From positions 2,666,001-2,730,000 of the forward strand of contig OY762464.1 in the NCBI GenBank assembly GCA_963665765.1: DNA of 64,000 nucleotides, written 5' to 3'. Shown here one piece after another: positions 43,058-51,319 of the stretch; position 1 is the stretch's first letter, and every line of letters starts with the position of its first letter. The DNA comes from Bin76 sp963665765. GTDB lineage: Bacteria; Actinomycetota; Acidimicrobiia; Spongiisociales; ZC4RG35. Under the pieces are notes generated by a model that made no database searches, was not told the DNA's origin, and was given only the letters and a program-made list of their open reading frames with translations. Position numbers and translations under genes: made by a program.

Positions 43058-45085
43058 GTGAGAAGATTTGTAGCAATTCTGGGAGTTCTGGCTCTCTTGA
43101 CAGCCGCCTGCGGGGATGGAGACGAAGAAGCCACTCCCACCACCGCGGCGCCCGGGACCACGGCGGCGCCGGAGGAGACTCCGTCCGAGGAACCCCAAGC
43201 TCCGTCCGAGGAGCCCGAGGGGCCGGCCGAGGATCCCGAGCCCGACTATCCCGAGATCACCATCAACATCGGGCATTCGGGTGCTCCCGACGGCTATGCC
43301 GACGTGGCAGCCGTCAAGTTCAAGGAACTGGTGGAAGAAGGTTCCGGCGGTGCGATGACTGTGGAGGTTTTCCCGTCGTCGCAGATCGGTTCGGAGCGCG
43401 AGCTGGTGGAGGGGGCCCAGTTGGGTTCCATCAACGCCGGGGTGGTGTTCGCCGGGATCCTGGAGAGTTTCGTGCCCGAGATGGGCGTGGTGAACCTGCC
43501 GTTTTTGTTCGACGGCCAGGATCACGTCGACGCGGTGTTCGACGGTCCGGTGGGCCGGGAACTGCTTGGCTTGACCGAGGAAGTGGGAATCAAGGCTTTG
43601 GCGATCGGGCAGTTCGGGTTGCGTTCGATGATGAACAGCCGGCGTCCCATCTATACCCCCTCCGATGCGGCGGGTCTGAAGTTCCGGGTTCCCGAGTCTG
43701 ACATCTATATCCGTACCTACGAGTTGGTGGGGGCCAATCCGGTGCCGTTGCCCGGCCCGGAGATATTCACTTCGTTGCAGAACGGGGTGGTGGACGGAAC
43801 CGGCGCGCCGATCTTTGCGGCGGTCACCCAGAAGTACTACGAGACGCCGGTCAAGTATCTGTCGCTCACCGAGCACATCTACGCGGCGTTGCTGATGTTC
43901 ATGTCGGGCGATCTGTGGGACAGCCTGCCCACCAAGGCCCAGGATCTGATTGAGCAGTCGGCCTCCGCCGCGGCCGCCCATCAGCGGGCCGAGGCGGCCA
44001 AGTTGGACGCCGGTTATCTCGAGGAACTGCAGAACCAGGGCTGGGCAGTCAATGATGTTGACAAGGGCCTGTTCCGCACCGCGGTGGCGGGCGTCTATGA
44101 CGAGCGTCCCGAGTTGGCCGAGTGGGCCGACCGGATCCGGGCGGTGAGCCCGAGCGGCGCCGTGGACGTCTCCCTGCTGCCCGAGATCACCATCAACATC
44201 GGGCACTCGGGGGCTCCAGACGGTTATGCCGACGTGGCGGCCGTCAAGTTCAAGGAGTTGGTCGAGGAGCGCTCCGGCGGCCGCATGACCGTGGAGGTCT
44301 TCCCGTCGTCGCAGATCGGTTCGGAGCGCGAGCTGGTGGAGGGGGCCCAGTTGGGTTCCATCGACGCCGGCGTGGTGTTCGCCGGACTCCTGGAGAGCTT
44401 CGTCCCGGAGATGGGCGTGGTGAACCTGCCGTTCTTGTTCGACGGACAGGACCACGTCGACGCGGTGTTCGACGGTCCGGTGGGACGTGATCTTCTCGGC
44501 TTGGCTGAGGAAGTGGACATCAAGGCTTTGGCGATCGGGCAGTTCGGCCTGCGCTCGATGATGAACAGCCAGCGGCCGATCGTCACTCCCGACGATGCCG
44601 CGGGTCTGAAGTTCCGGGTTCCCGAGTCTGACATCTATATCCGTACCTACGAGTTGGTGGGGGCCAATCCGGTGCCGTTGCCGGGTCCGGAGATCTTCAC
44701 TTCGTTGCAGAACGGGGTGGTTGACGGGACCGGCGCGCCGATTTTCGCGGCGGTCACCCAGAAGTACTACGAGACGCCGGTCAAATATCTGTCGCTCACC
44801 GAGCACATCTACGCGGCGCTTCTCATGTTCATGGGTGGCGAACTGTTCGACAGCCTGGGTCCGGCGGCTCAGCAGTTGGTGCAGCAGGCGGCCATCGAAG
44901 CCGCCGCCCATCAGCGGGCCGAGGCGGCCAAGCTGGACGCCGGCTATCTCGAAGAGCTGAACAATCAGGGCTGGGAAGTCAACCAGGTTGACAAGGATGC
45001 CTTCCGCTCGGCGGTGGCGCCCATCTATGACGAGCGGCCCGAACTGGCCGAGTGGGCGGACCGCATTCGTGCGGCTGCTCCGTGA
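43058..45085 (+). CDS. dctP: TRAP transporter solute-binding protein with two tandem DctP domains
   Basis: The 675-residue product is a lipoprotein (lipobox L-T-A-A-C near residue 18), with a Thr/Pro/Glu-rich linker to about residue 62. Two complete DctP-type domains follow, at about residues 65-365 and 375-675. Each carries the family's substrate-pocket Arg region (G-L-K-F-R-V-P) and the Q-N-G-V-V-D-G segment. The domains are mostly identical and even the DNA matches over long runs, with a repeat offset of 930 bases. Normal TRAP binding proteins have one domain. GTG 43058 follows GGAGG. The protein delivers an organic acid to the DctQM membrane part encoded next. Confidence 0.93.
   Translation: MRRFVAILGVLALLTAACGDGDEEATPTTAAPGTTAAPEETPSEEPQAPSEEPEGPAEDPEPDYPEITINIGHSGAPDGYADVAAVKFKELVEEGSGGAMTVEVFPSSQIGSERELVEGAQLGSINAGVVFAGILESFVPEMGVVNLPFLFDGQDHVDAVFDGPVGRELLGLTEEVGIKALAIGQFGLRSMMNSRRPIYTPSDAAGLKFRVPESDIYIRTYELVGANPVPLPGPEIFTSLQNGVVDGTGAPIFAAVTQKYYETPVKYLSLTEHIYAALLMFMSGDLWDSLPTKAQDLIEQSASAAAAHQRAEAAKLDAGYLEELQNQGWAVNDVDKGLFRTAVAGVYDERPELAEWADRIRAVSPSGAVDVSLLPEITINIGHSGAPDGYADVAAVKFKELVEERSGGRMTVEVFPSSQIGSERELVEGAQLGSIDAGVVFAGLLESFVPEMGVVNLPFLFDGQDHVDAVFDGPVGRDLLGLAEEVDIKALAIGQFGLRSMMNSQRPIVTPDDAAGLKFRVPESDIYIRTYELVGANPVPLPGPEIFTSLQNGVVDGTGAPIFAAVTQKYYETPVKYLSLTEHIYAALLMFMGGELFDSLGPAAQQLVQQAAIEAAAHQRAEAAKLDAGYLEELNNQGWEVNQVDKDAFRSAVAPIYDERPELAEWADRIRAAAP
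43250..44140 (+). repeat. Long internal direct repeat, copy 1
   Basis: This DNA encodes the first DctP domain and is repeated at 44180-45070, exactly 930 bases later, with long stretches of perfect identity. The boundaries follow the domain edges to within a few codons. Confidence 0.9.
44180..45070 (+). repeat. Long internal direct repeat, copy 2
   Basis: This is the second copy of the DctP-encoding segment. Differences from copy 1 cluster in short patches (for example around 44845-44905 against 43915-43975). That pattern suggests duplication with ongoing homogenisation. Confidence 0.9.
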
Positions 45086-45588
45086 GCTTGGTAGCCGACC
45101 TTATACAGAAAGGCAGTCGGAGCATCATTGCGGTGCTCCGACTGCTCCTCGCCGTATTGCTGGCCGGTCTTTCGCTGCTCATGTTCATCCAGGTGGTGAT
45201 GCGGTACGTTTTCAACTCCTCGATCGTGTGGTCCGAAGAAGTTCCCCGGATCATGCTCATCTGGCTGGTGTTCGTGGGGCTGGCCACCACCATGAAGGGC
45301 AAGCACCTGATCATCGACATCGTGCGGGAGCGTCGATGGATAGCGGTGGTTTCCATCGCCGTCAAATGGGCCCTGCTGATCTTTTTCGTCTGGTACGGGA
45401 CGGTTCTGGCCACCAAGGTGTCCGGACAAACCATGCCCATCACCAAGATTTCCCGCTCCTGGCAGTACGCCGCCGCGCCGGTGGGCGCCGCTTTGGCTCT
45501 GCTATTGGGAGTGGATGAGATAATCGATCTGTTCCGCTCCTCCCGCAACCGCTTCAAGCCGCTCGAACCGATGGCCGCCGAGGCGTAG
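45082..45588 (+). CDS. dctQ: TRAP transporter small membrane subunit DctQ
   Basis: The 168-residue product has four hydrophobic helices and the family motif region around R-Y-V-F-N-S-S-I-V-W-S-E-E with P-R-I-M-L-I-W-L-V-F-V-G. It connects to the large DctM subunit and uses sodium or proton gradients. GTG 45082 overlaps the stop of the binding-protein gene (GTGA). Confidence 0.9.
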   Translation: MSLVADLIQKGSRSIIAVLRLLLAVLLAGLSLLMFIQVVMRYVFNSSIVWSEEVPRIMLIWLVFVGLATTMKGKHLIIDIVRERRWIAVVSIAVKWALLIFFVWYGTVLATKVSGQTMPITKISRSWQYAAAPVGAALALLLGVDEIIDLFRSSRNRFKPLEPMAAEA

Positions 45589-45591
45589 ATC

Positions 45592-46881
45592 GTGTTGCTG
45601 GCCGCGGTGTTCGGCACGCTCTTTTTGCTGTTGGCGTTGCGGGTGCCGATTTTCGTGGCCCTGGGGGGCGCCACCATCGTGGGGGTGATCTTGCATCCGG
45701 CCGCGTCGCTGATCGACGTGGTGCGCAACTCCATCAATGGGATCGACTCGTTGGTGCTGTTCGCCGCCCCGCTGTTCGTTTTGGCCGGCAATCTGATTTT
45801 GGCGGGCGGGGTTTCCCGACGCCTGATCGGCTGGGTGGATCTGCTGTTCGGGTTCAGCCGTCTGCGTCTGGCCTATGTGAACGTGTTCGGATCGATGTTC
45901 TTCGGAGGGATCTCCGGTTCGGCCACGGCCGACTCCGCCGCCATCGGATCGGTGCTGGTGCCGGAGATGAAAAAAGGCGGTTACCCCACCCCCTACGCGG
46001 CGGGGGTCACCGCCGCTTCCAGTTCCATCGGGATCATCGTTCCGCCCAGCGTCCCCATGATCCTGGCGGGCGCCGCCACCAGCGTATCGGTGACCAAACT
46101 GTTTGTGGGAGGATACGGCCCCGGCATCCTGATCGCGGTTTCCCTGGCGTTGGTGGCCTGGATCAAACGTCCTCGCTCGGGAATAAAGGCCGATCCCGAG
46201 CGGCTCAGCCTCAAGCGGCTGGGGATCACCACCTACAAGGCATTGCCCGCCCTGGTGTTCCCGGTGGTGATCATGGGAGGGATCCTGACCGGGGTGTTCA
46301 CGGCCACCGAAGCCGCGGCGGTGGCGGTGGTTTATTCGTTGCTGGTGTCGGTGTTCATCTACCGGGAGATGGGGTGGAAAGCCTTTTTCAACATCCTCAA
46401 AGAGTCGGCCGAATTCGCGGCGGTGGTGTTTTCCATCGTCGCCACCGCCCAGGCCTTCGGGAGGTTCCTGACCCTGGCCAAGGTTCCCCAGCAGCTCACC
46501 GAATTCATGCTGGGTTTTTCCAGCACCCCGGCGGTGGTGATCCTGCTGATGATCCTCCTGCTGCTGATCATCGGCACCTTCATGGAGACGGTCCCCATTG
46601 TGCTGGTGCTCTATCCGATCTTGGAGCCGATCGCCACCTCCCCCGAGGTGGGGATGGACCCCATCCACTACGGGGTCACTTTCATGGGGGCCATCGCGGT
46701 GGGACTGCTCACTCCTCCCTATGGAGTGCTGCTGTTCGTCAATTCCAAAATCGCGGGAATTCCCTCGGCCGATCTGATCCGCGCCGTTCTGCCTTTTATC
46801 GCCGCCCTGATCATCGATGTGCTGATTATCGCCTTTTTCCCACCTCTCAGCCTGGCGCCGGTCAATTTCTTCTTCGGTTAG
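45592..46881 (+). CDS. dctM: TRAP transporter large permease DctM
   Basis: The 429-residue product has about twelve hydrophobic helices and the DctM signature G-G-I-S-G-S-A-T-A-D-S-A-A-I-G-S, with the I-I-V-P-P-S segment. It is the main transport channel of the TRAP system. It starts with GTG three bases after the DctQ stop. It is followed closely by the AtuA-like gene, so the operon continues. Confidence 0.92.
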   Translation: MLLAAVFGTLFLLLALRVPIFVALGGATIVGVILHPAASLIDVVRNSINGIDSLVLFAAPLFVLAGNLILAGGVSRRLIGWVDLLFGFSRLRLAYVNVFGSMFFGGISGSATADSAAIGSVLVPEMKKGGYPTPYAAGVTAASSSIGIIVPPSVPMILAGAATSVSVTKLFVGGYGPGILIAVSLALVAWIKRPRSGIKADPERLSLKRLGITTYKALPALVFPVVIMGGILTGVFTATEAAAVAVVYSLLVSVFIYREMGWKAFFNILKESAEFAAVVFSIVATAQAFGRFLTLAKVPQQLTEFMLGFSSTPAVVILLMILLLLIIGTFMETVPIVLVLYPILEPIATSPEVGMDPIHYGVTFMGAIAVGLLTPPYGVLLFVNSKIAGIPSADLIRAVLPFIAALIIDVLIIAFFPPLSLAPVNFFFG

Positions 46882-46900
46882 CTCCATGAAAGGTTCTGCC

Positions 46901-48295
46901 ATGCCCAGAGACGATTTTCGCATCCTGTCCTTTGTGAATCACATACCCGTGCACCCCCGGGTGGAGGAGTTCTTGGCCGAGACTGCCCGCCGGGGAGTGG
47001 ACGCGGTGTGCTCGCAGGGCACCGGGATGGATTTCGGCCCCTACATGCTGGGAAGCGGCACCCAATTCACCAGCGAGAACTTCCGGGAAAACGTTCGTCC
47101 CTACCTGCGTTTCGCCCAGCAGCAAGGGGTTCCCTTTGTGTTCTCGGTGGGGATCGCCGGGGGCCGGGACCAACTGGACGAATGCCTGGAACGAGTGGAC
47201 GAGATCGCCTCGGAGGATGATCTGCCGCTCCGAATCGCGGTGATCGACGGTGAACTGGACCGGGAGATGTTGTCCACTCGGATCCGGGCCGGCGCCCAGG
47301 CCCGCCGAGCCGTGGAGTCGCCCCATCTGCCGGAGATGCTCACCCCCGAGGACGTGGAGTCGGCCGAGCACATTGTGGCGCAGATGGGTCCCGAACCGAT
47401 CATGGCCGCCTTGGCCGCCGGAGTGGATGGGGTGATTACCGGCCGGGCGCTTGATGTGGGGATCTACATGGCCCCGCCGCTGCACGCCGGATTTCCCCGG
47501 GGTTCCACCACCCATATGGCCAAGGTGCTGGAATGCGCCGGCTTGGCTCTCCACCCCGGTGACCCGTCCGAACCGATCTACGGGGTGCTGGAGCGGGACG
47601 CCATCTCGGTCTATCCGGTCTCCGACACTCAGGCGGCCACCGCCCGATCCATCGCCAGCCACTCCATGTATGAGCGGGACAACCCCTTCATGGAGAAGAA
47701 CCCCGGCGGGTATCTCGACCTGACCGACGCCACCTACACGGAGGTCCCCGGATCGGGAGTGCGTTCGCAGGGAGCGATCTGGGTGGATCAGCCCTACACC
47801 ATCAAGTTGGAAGGCGCTCGCCGCGAGGGATATCGCACCATTGCCGTGTTCGGGGTGCGGGAGCCGGCCTTCATCGAGTGTCTCGACTGGTTCTTGGACA
47901 ACATTCGCTCCACCATTGCCGGGTCTCCCCGTTTTGGGCATCTTGACGAGGGGAAGCACTACCGGATCACCTTCGATCAATACGGGCGCAACGGAGTGCT
48001 CGGTCCCAACGAGCCGCTCGGGGGCCGGATGCCCCATGAGATCGGCCTGTTGGTGGACGTCATCGCCGAAACCCAGCAACTGGCCGAGAACCTTGCCTAC
48101 TTTATCTGCATGGAGCTTTGGATCAAGCCCTACCCGAACCGCCAAACCTCGGCCGGCAACCTGGCCACCCGGTTCGCTCCTCCCACCATCAACGTGGGAC
48201 CGGCCTTCTCCTTCAACGTCTGGCATCTTCTGGAAGTGGAAGATCCCCTCGAGCTCTTCCCTTTCGAGGTGGTCGATTTTCCGAGGGGTCGCTGA
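46901..48295 (+). CDS. AtuA-like (acyclic terpene utilisation, DUF1446) protein
   Basis: The product of about 464 residues matches the AtuA/DUF1446 family, in which N-terminal residues around Q-G-T-G-M-D-F-G-P-Y and the V-I-T-G-R-A-L-D region are conserved. AtuA is required for growth on acyclic terpenes in Pseudomonas, but most homologues sit in other carboxylate operons and the reaction is unclear. ATG 46901 follows GAAAGG; ATG 46886 is an in-frame alternative. It is coupled to the DUF4387 gene (TGATG), the usual partner of this family. Confidence 0.82.
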   Translation: MPRDDFRILSFVNHIPVHPRVEEFLAETARRGVDAVCSQGTGMDFGPYMLGSGTQFTSENFRENVRPYLRFAQQQGVPFVFSVGIAGGRDQLDECLERVDEIASEDDLPLRIAVIDGELDREMLSTRIRAGAQARRAVESPHLPEMLTPEDVESAEHIVAQMGPEPIMAALAAGVDGVITGRALDVGIYMAPPLHAGFPRGSTTHMAKVLECAGLALHPGDPSEPIYGVLERDAISVYPVSDTQAATARSIASHSMYERDNPFMEKNPGGYLDLTDATYTEVPGSGVRSQGAIWVDQPYTIKLEGARREGYRTIAVFGVREPAFIECLDWFLDNIRSTIAGSPRFGHLDEGKHYRITFDQYGRNGVLGPNEPLGGRMPHEIGLLVDVIAETQQLAENLAYFICMELWIKPYPNRQTSAGNLATRFAPPTINVGPAFSFNVWHLLEVEDPLELFPFEVVDFPRGR

Positions 48296-48618
48296 TGGCC
48301 CGGTTGCGTGACCTCGCCAAAACCCTCCGTTCCAAGAACTGCGATCCCTTCAACACCACTTTCGACGTGTTCTTCGACACCGAGGACGCCTACCGGCGGG
48401 TGAGGGACTCGGGACGGATCACCCCCGAGGTGCTGGCGCCGCTCTACGGGCTCACCACCGACCAGGTGCTGGGCATCTACTTTCTGGACAACGCTCTGGC
48501 TTTCAAGGTGACCATGGTGAAAGACATCGCCTCCTCCGACCCGGCCTGCAAGGATGTGTTCGGGGCCCACCAACACCTGATGCTGGCCGACCTGGAGATA
48601 CCGGAGCATTGGACATGA
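48295..48618 (+). CDS. DUF4387 family protein
   Basis: The 107-residue product has the DUF4387 pattern, including L-R-S-K-N-C-D-P-F-N-T-T-F-D-V-F-F and the later A-F-K-V-T-M-V-K. The family occurs with AtuA-like proteins, either fused or adjacent, so the two probably form one functional unit. It overlaps the next gene by four bases (ATGA). A longer frame upstream lies inside the AtuA gene. Its reaction is unknown. Confidence 0.85.
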   Translation: MARLRDLAKTLRSKNCDPFNTTFDVFFDTEDAYRRVRDSGRITPEVLAPLYGLTTDQVLGIYFLDNALAFKVTMVKDIASSDPACKDVFGAHQHLMLADLEIPEHWT

Positions 48619-49160
48619 CCAGACTGTTGGACCCCCGAGCCGAGGAATACCGCCGGCTGGACGGCGCCGATCCCCTGAAGCCGGTGGAATCGGTGGAGCT
48701 GAACGTGGGCATCCTCAACTCCCGCTGGGAGTCGATGACCCGCATCGCCGCACTGGTGGAGGAACGTCTCCGGCGGCTTTCTTTCATCGGGGACGTTCGG
48801 CACTGGAAGATCAAACACTCCGAGCCCACGCCCCAGGAGGTGATTGATCAGGTGGTGGGTTACAGCCACTTCGCAGTGCTGGGGCTCGGCAACTGAGGGG
48901 CTTGCACAGCGTGGAGTTGCCACGATGGAACCGAGTTGAGAAAGCAGGGGTTGGGAACGGTGGTGCTGATCACTGAGGCCTTCGAGGAGTTGGCTCAGGC
49001 CACCCTTGCCAGCAGGGGAGTGCCCGACTTGCCCATGGTGATCTTCCCGCACCGGACCGAGGTGATGACCACCGAAGAGTTGCGGCCGGTTGTGGAATGG
49101 GCGGTGGACCATGAGATCGTTCCCCTCATCGAGGCGGTTCGAGATCCGCTTTTGATCTGA
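48615..49160 (+). CDS. UGSC-family selenoprotein (in-frame UGA read as selenocysteine)
   Basis: Read through the TGA at 48894-48896, this frame gives 181 residues with selenocysteine at position 94 in L-G-L-G-N-U-G-A-C-T-A-W-S-C-H-D. This matches the UGSC family (U/C-G-S-C redox motif) except for Ala in place of Ser. The part after the TGA continues the family pattern (V-V-L-I-T-E-A-F then P-D-L-P-M-V), so the TGA is not a real end. A hairpin fitting a bacterial SECIS follows within 30 bases. ATG 48615 overlaps the DUF4387 stop. A selenol-thiol chemistry on the operon's substrate is likely. The organism would need SelA, SelB, SelC and SelD, none of which is in this window. Confidence 0.85.
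48897..48930 (+). promoter_or_regulatory. Candidate bacterial SECIS element
   Basis: Directly after the UGA, CGTGG (48910-48914) can pair with CCACG (48920-48924), leaving a five-base loop AGTTG that contains G. The loop lies about 18 bases downstream of the UGA, within the distance used by bacterial SelB. Outer bases can extend the stem only weakly. Confidence 0.55.
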
Positions 49161-50216
49161 GTGACCGAAAAAGCGCCGACCGAAATGGAATTACAGTCCC
49201 GGGAACTGGATTGCCCCACCGATCGGGGGCTCGACGCCATTCAGGACTGGTTCCACGCCCAGGACCTGTCCGACGGGTTGCCGGTTATTCCCCCCACCCC
49301 CGACCGGGTGGCCCGGATGGTGGCCGGAAGCAGGCGGGAACCCACCGAAGAGATCGGGATAATCGATCCCAAGCGGGGGGTGGCCACGGTTGAGAAACTG
49401 GCCATCAATGCGGTGATGGCCGGGTGCCTTCCCGACTATATGCCCGTGATCATCGCCGCGATGGCCGCCATGTGCGAGCCGATCTTCAACCTGCACGCCA
49501 TCCAGTCCACCACCAATCCCGCCACGCCCCTGGTGGTGGTCAACGGACCCATTCGCCGGGAACTCGCCATGAACACCGACCGCAACCTGCTCGGTCCCGG
49601 CAACCGGGCCAACGCCACGATCGGCCGGGCGCTGCGGCTCGCGATGCGCAACTTGGGCGGGGCCTACCTCGGGGTGGATCAGGCCACCCACGGGAGCCCC
49701 GCCAAATACACTCTGGTGGTTCCCGAGGACGAGGAGTCAAGTCCCTGGGAACCGCTGTCGGTGCAATTGGGGTTCGGGCCGGAGGACTCGACCGTCTCGG
49801 TGGCGGGCATCGAGTCGGTGATCAACTCCACCGCGGTGTGGTGGACCCCCGATTCTTTGGCCAAGATGCTGGCCAAGACCCTGCGCTCCACCGCCACCAG
49901 CCAGTTCTTTTCCCGGGGGACGCTCACCTTGTTGATGAGCCCTGCCCACGCCGGGGTGTTTGCCCGGAACGGGTGGAGCAAGAAGAGACTGGCGGAGCAC
50001 CTGTGGGAGATGGGGAAGGTCCCGCTGTCCGACTACCCGCCCGAGGGCAACATCCCGCAGGGAGATTGGACGGTGGAGGGAGACCGGGTGTTGATTTGTG
50101 AGACGCCCGACGATCTGCGGATCGTGGTGGGCGGAGGCACCGAGGGCAACGCCTCCCATTCGGTGTTCTTCTCGGGATTTTGCCTTTCCAAGGGCGTGAC
50201 CAGGAGGATCGAGTGA
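49161..50216 (+). CDS. Conserved protein of the UGSC-associated type, function unknown
   Basis: The 351-residue product starts with GTG directly after the selenoprotein stop. It contains L-P-V-I-P-P-T early, L-A-I-N-A-V-M-A-G-C-L-P-D-Y with a conserved Cys, V-V-V-N-G-P-I, and A-N-A-T-I-G-R-A-L-R-L. I recognise it as a family that occurs beside UGSC proteins but know no established reaction. Adjacency and a single conserved Cys suggest it works with the selenoprotein, possibly as its catalytic partner. It overlaps the next start by four bases. Confidence 0.7.
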   Translation: MTEKAPTEMELQSRELDCPTDRGLDAIQDWFHAQDLSDGLPVIPPTPDRVARMVAGSRREPTEEIGIIDPKRGVATVEKLAINAVMAGCLPDYMPVIIAAMAAMCEPIFNLHAIQSTTNPATPLVVVNGPIRRELAMNTDRNLLGPGNRANATIGRALRLAMRNLGGAYLGVDQATHGSPAKYTLVVPEDEESSPWEPLSVQLGFGPEDSTVSVAGIESVINSTAVWWTPDSLAKMLAKTLRSTATSQFFSRGTLTLLMSPAHAGVFARNGWSKKRLAEHLWEMGKVPLSDYPPEGNIPQGDWTVEGDRVLICETPDDLRIVVGGGTEGNASHSVFFSGFCLSKGVTRRIE

Positions 50217-51319
50217 CCAGGGATCTGCTGGATCATCTTCGCTCCGAGGTGGCGCCTCGCGTGGACGGCTGGGAGGAGGCCGGCCATGTTCCGCCCGAAG
50301 CGCTCTGGGAGGTGGGGCGCCGCTTCGGGTTGCTCGGGATGATGACTCCCGCCGAGCGGGATGGGAGTCCCCGGCCGTGGACGGAGGTCGTGGCGGTGGC
50401 GGGCGCCCTGAGCCGTGTGTATCGGCCCTTCGGATTCCTGCTCACCAACGGTCTTATCGCCGGGTACCTGGCGGCAGTCACCAACGACCTGCAGTGGGCC
50501 AGGCGCGGGCTTCCCATCGTGGAGGGTCGGGCCGCTTCGGTTCTGGCTTTGAACGAACCGGACACCGGTAACGACCTGGCGGCCCTGGCCACCATTGCCA
50601 AGAAGTGTGATGGTGGTTACCGGCTGACCGGGACCAAGACCTACATTCCCAACGCCGATCAGGTCGACTTTCTGCTGGTGGCCGCCCGGGAAACACCCGA
50701 TGCGGTTCCGTCGATCTACGCGCTCGATCCCGGCACACGGGGATGCGAGGTGCGCCGCCTGGGCCCGACCATGGCTCTGCGAGGAGTCCACCTGTGCGAG
50801 GTCGAGTTTGACGGGTGCCTGGTGGCGCCGGAGGACCGGATAGGGGAGATGAGAGATCTGTGGCCCCATCTGGGAAGGAGTCGTTTGCTCACCGCCGGGC
50901 TGGCATTGGGATGCGCCACCGAGGCCTTGGAGTTGGCGATCGACTACACCTCCCGGACCCGCAGGTTCGGCATGCCGCTCAACCGGCAGGGAGCGGTGCA
51001 GCAGAGCCTGGCCGAGATGGGGGTGGCGGTGGAGACCGGCCGGGTCTACCTGGATCACGCGGCCAGACGGGTGGACGCGGGTGAACGGGCTTCGCTTCAG
51101 GTCTCCGCGGCCAAGGTGTATGTCACCGATCTGGCAATGAGTGTGACGACCTCGGCCACTCAACTCATGGGGGGACAGGGATACCTTATCTCCGGCAAGG
51201 TGGAGAGGCTGATGAGAGAGGCGAAACTCAACCAGATCGTGGACGGGGCAAATGAGATCCACCGCGCCCTGATCGCCAGAGAGTTGTCCGATCGATACGA
51301 GGAAAAGGGAGAGATATGA
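50213..51319 (+). CDS. Acyl-CoA dehydrogenase family protein
   Basis: The 368-residue product has the acyl-CoA dehydrogenase fold. It shows A-L-N-E-P-D-T-G-N-D in the FAD region, R-R-F-G-M-P-L in the third domain, and M-G-G-Q-G-Y with D-G-A-N-E-I-H-R-A-L at the end. The last segment takes the place of the common Y-E-G-T motif, so the catalytic base position should be examined. GTG 50213 follows AGGAGG and overlaps the previous stop (GTGA). It should oxidise the CoA ester produced from the transported acid. Confidence 0.85.
   Translation: MTRDLLDHLRSEVAPRVDGWEEAGHVPPEALWEVGRRFGLLGMMTPAERDGSPRPWTEVVAVAGALSRVYRPFGFLLTNGLIAGYLAAVTNDLQWARRGLPIVEGRAASVLALNEPDTGNDLAALATIAKKCDGGYRLTGTKTYIPNADQVDFLLVAARETPDAVPSIYALDPGTRGCEVRRLGPTMALRGVHLCEVEFDGCLVAPEDRIGEMRDLWPHLGRSRLLTAGLALGCATEALELAIDYTSRTRRFGMPLNRQGAVQQSLAEMGVAVETGRVYLDHAARRVDAGERASLQVSAAKVYVTDLAMSVTTSATQLMGGQGYLISGKVERLMREAKLNQIVDGANEIHRALIARELSDRYEEKGEI

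Noticed and set aside
43043..44911. A 622-codon open frame antisense to the TRAP binding-protein gene
   Set aside because: It is a shadow of the strongly coding plus-strand repeats; it duplicates itself in step with them and has no ribosome-binding site or family motif.
45502..46923. A 473-codon minus-strand frame over dctM
   Set aside because: It is His/Gln/Gly-rich shadow sequence opposite a clear DctM membrane protein.
48894..48896. Reading the TGA as the true end of a 93-residue protein followed by a separate small gene
   Set aside because: Sequence after the TGA continues the same family in the same frame, the next ATG-type start is unsupported, and the U-G-A-C context matches the known redox motif.
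48897..48930. A Rho-independent terminator after TGA 48894
   Set aside because: The five-bp stem is weak, has no T-run, and lies within a continuing coding frame; it fits a SECIS better.
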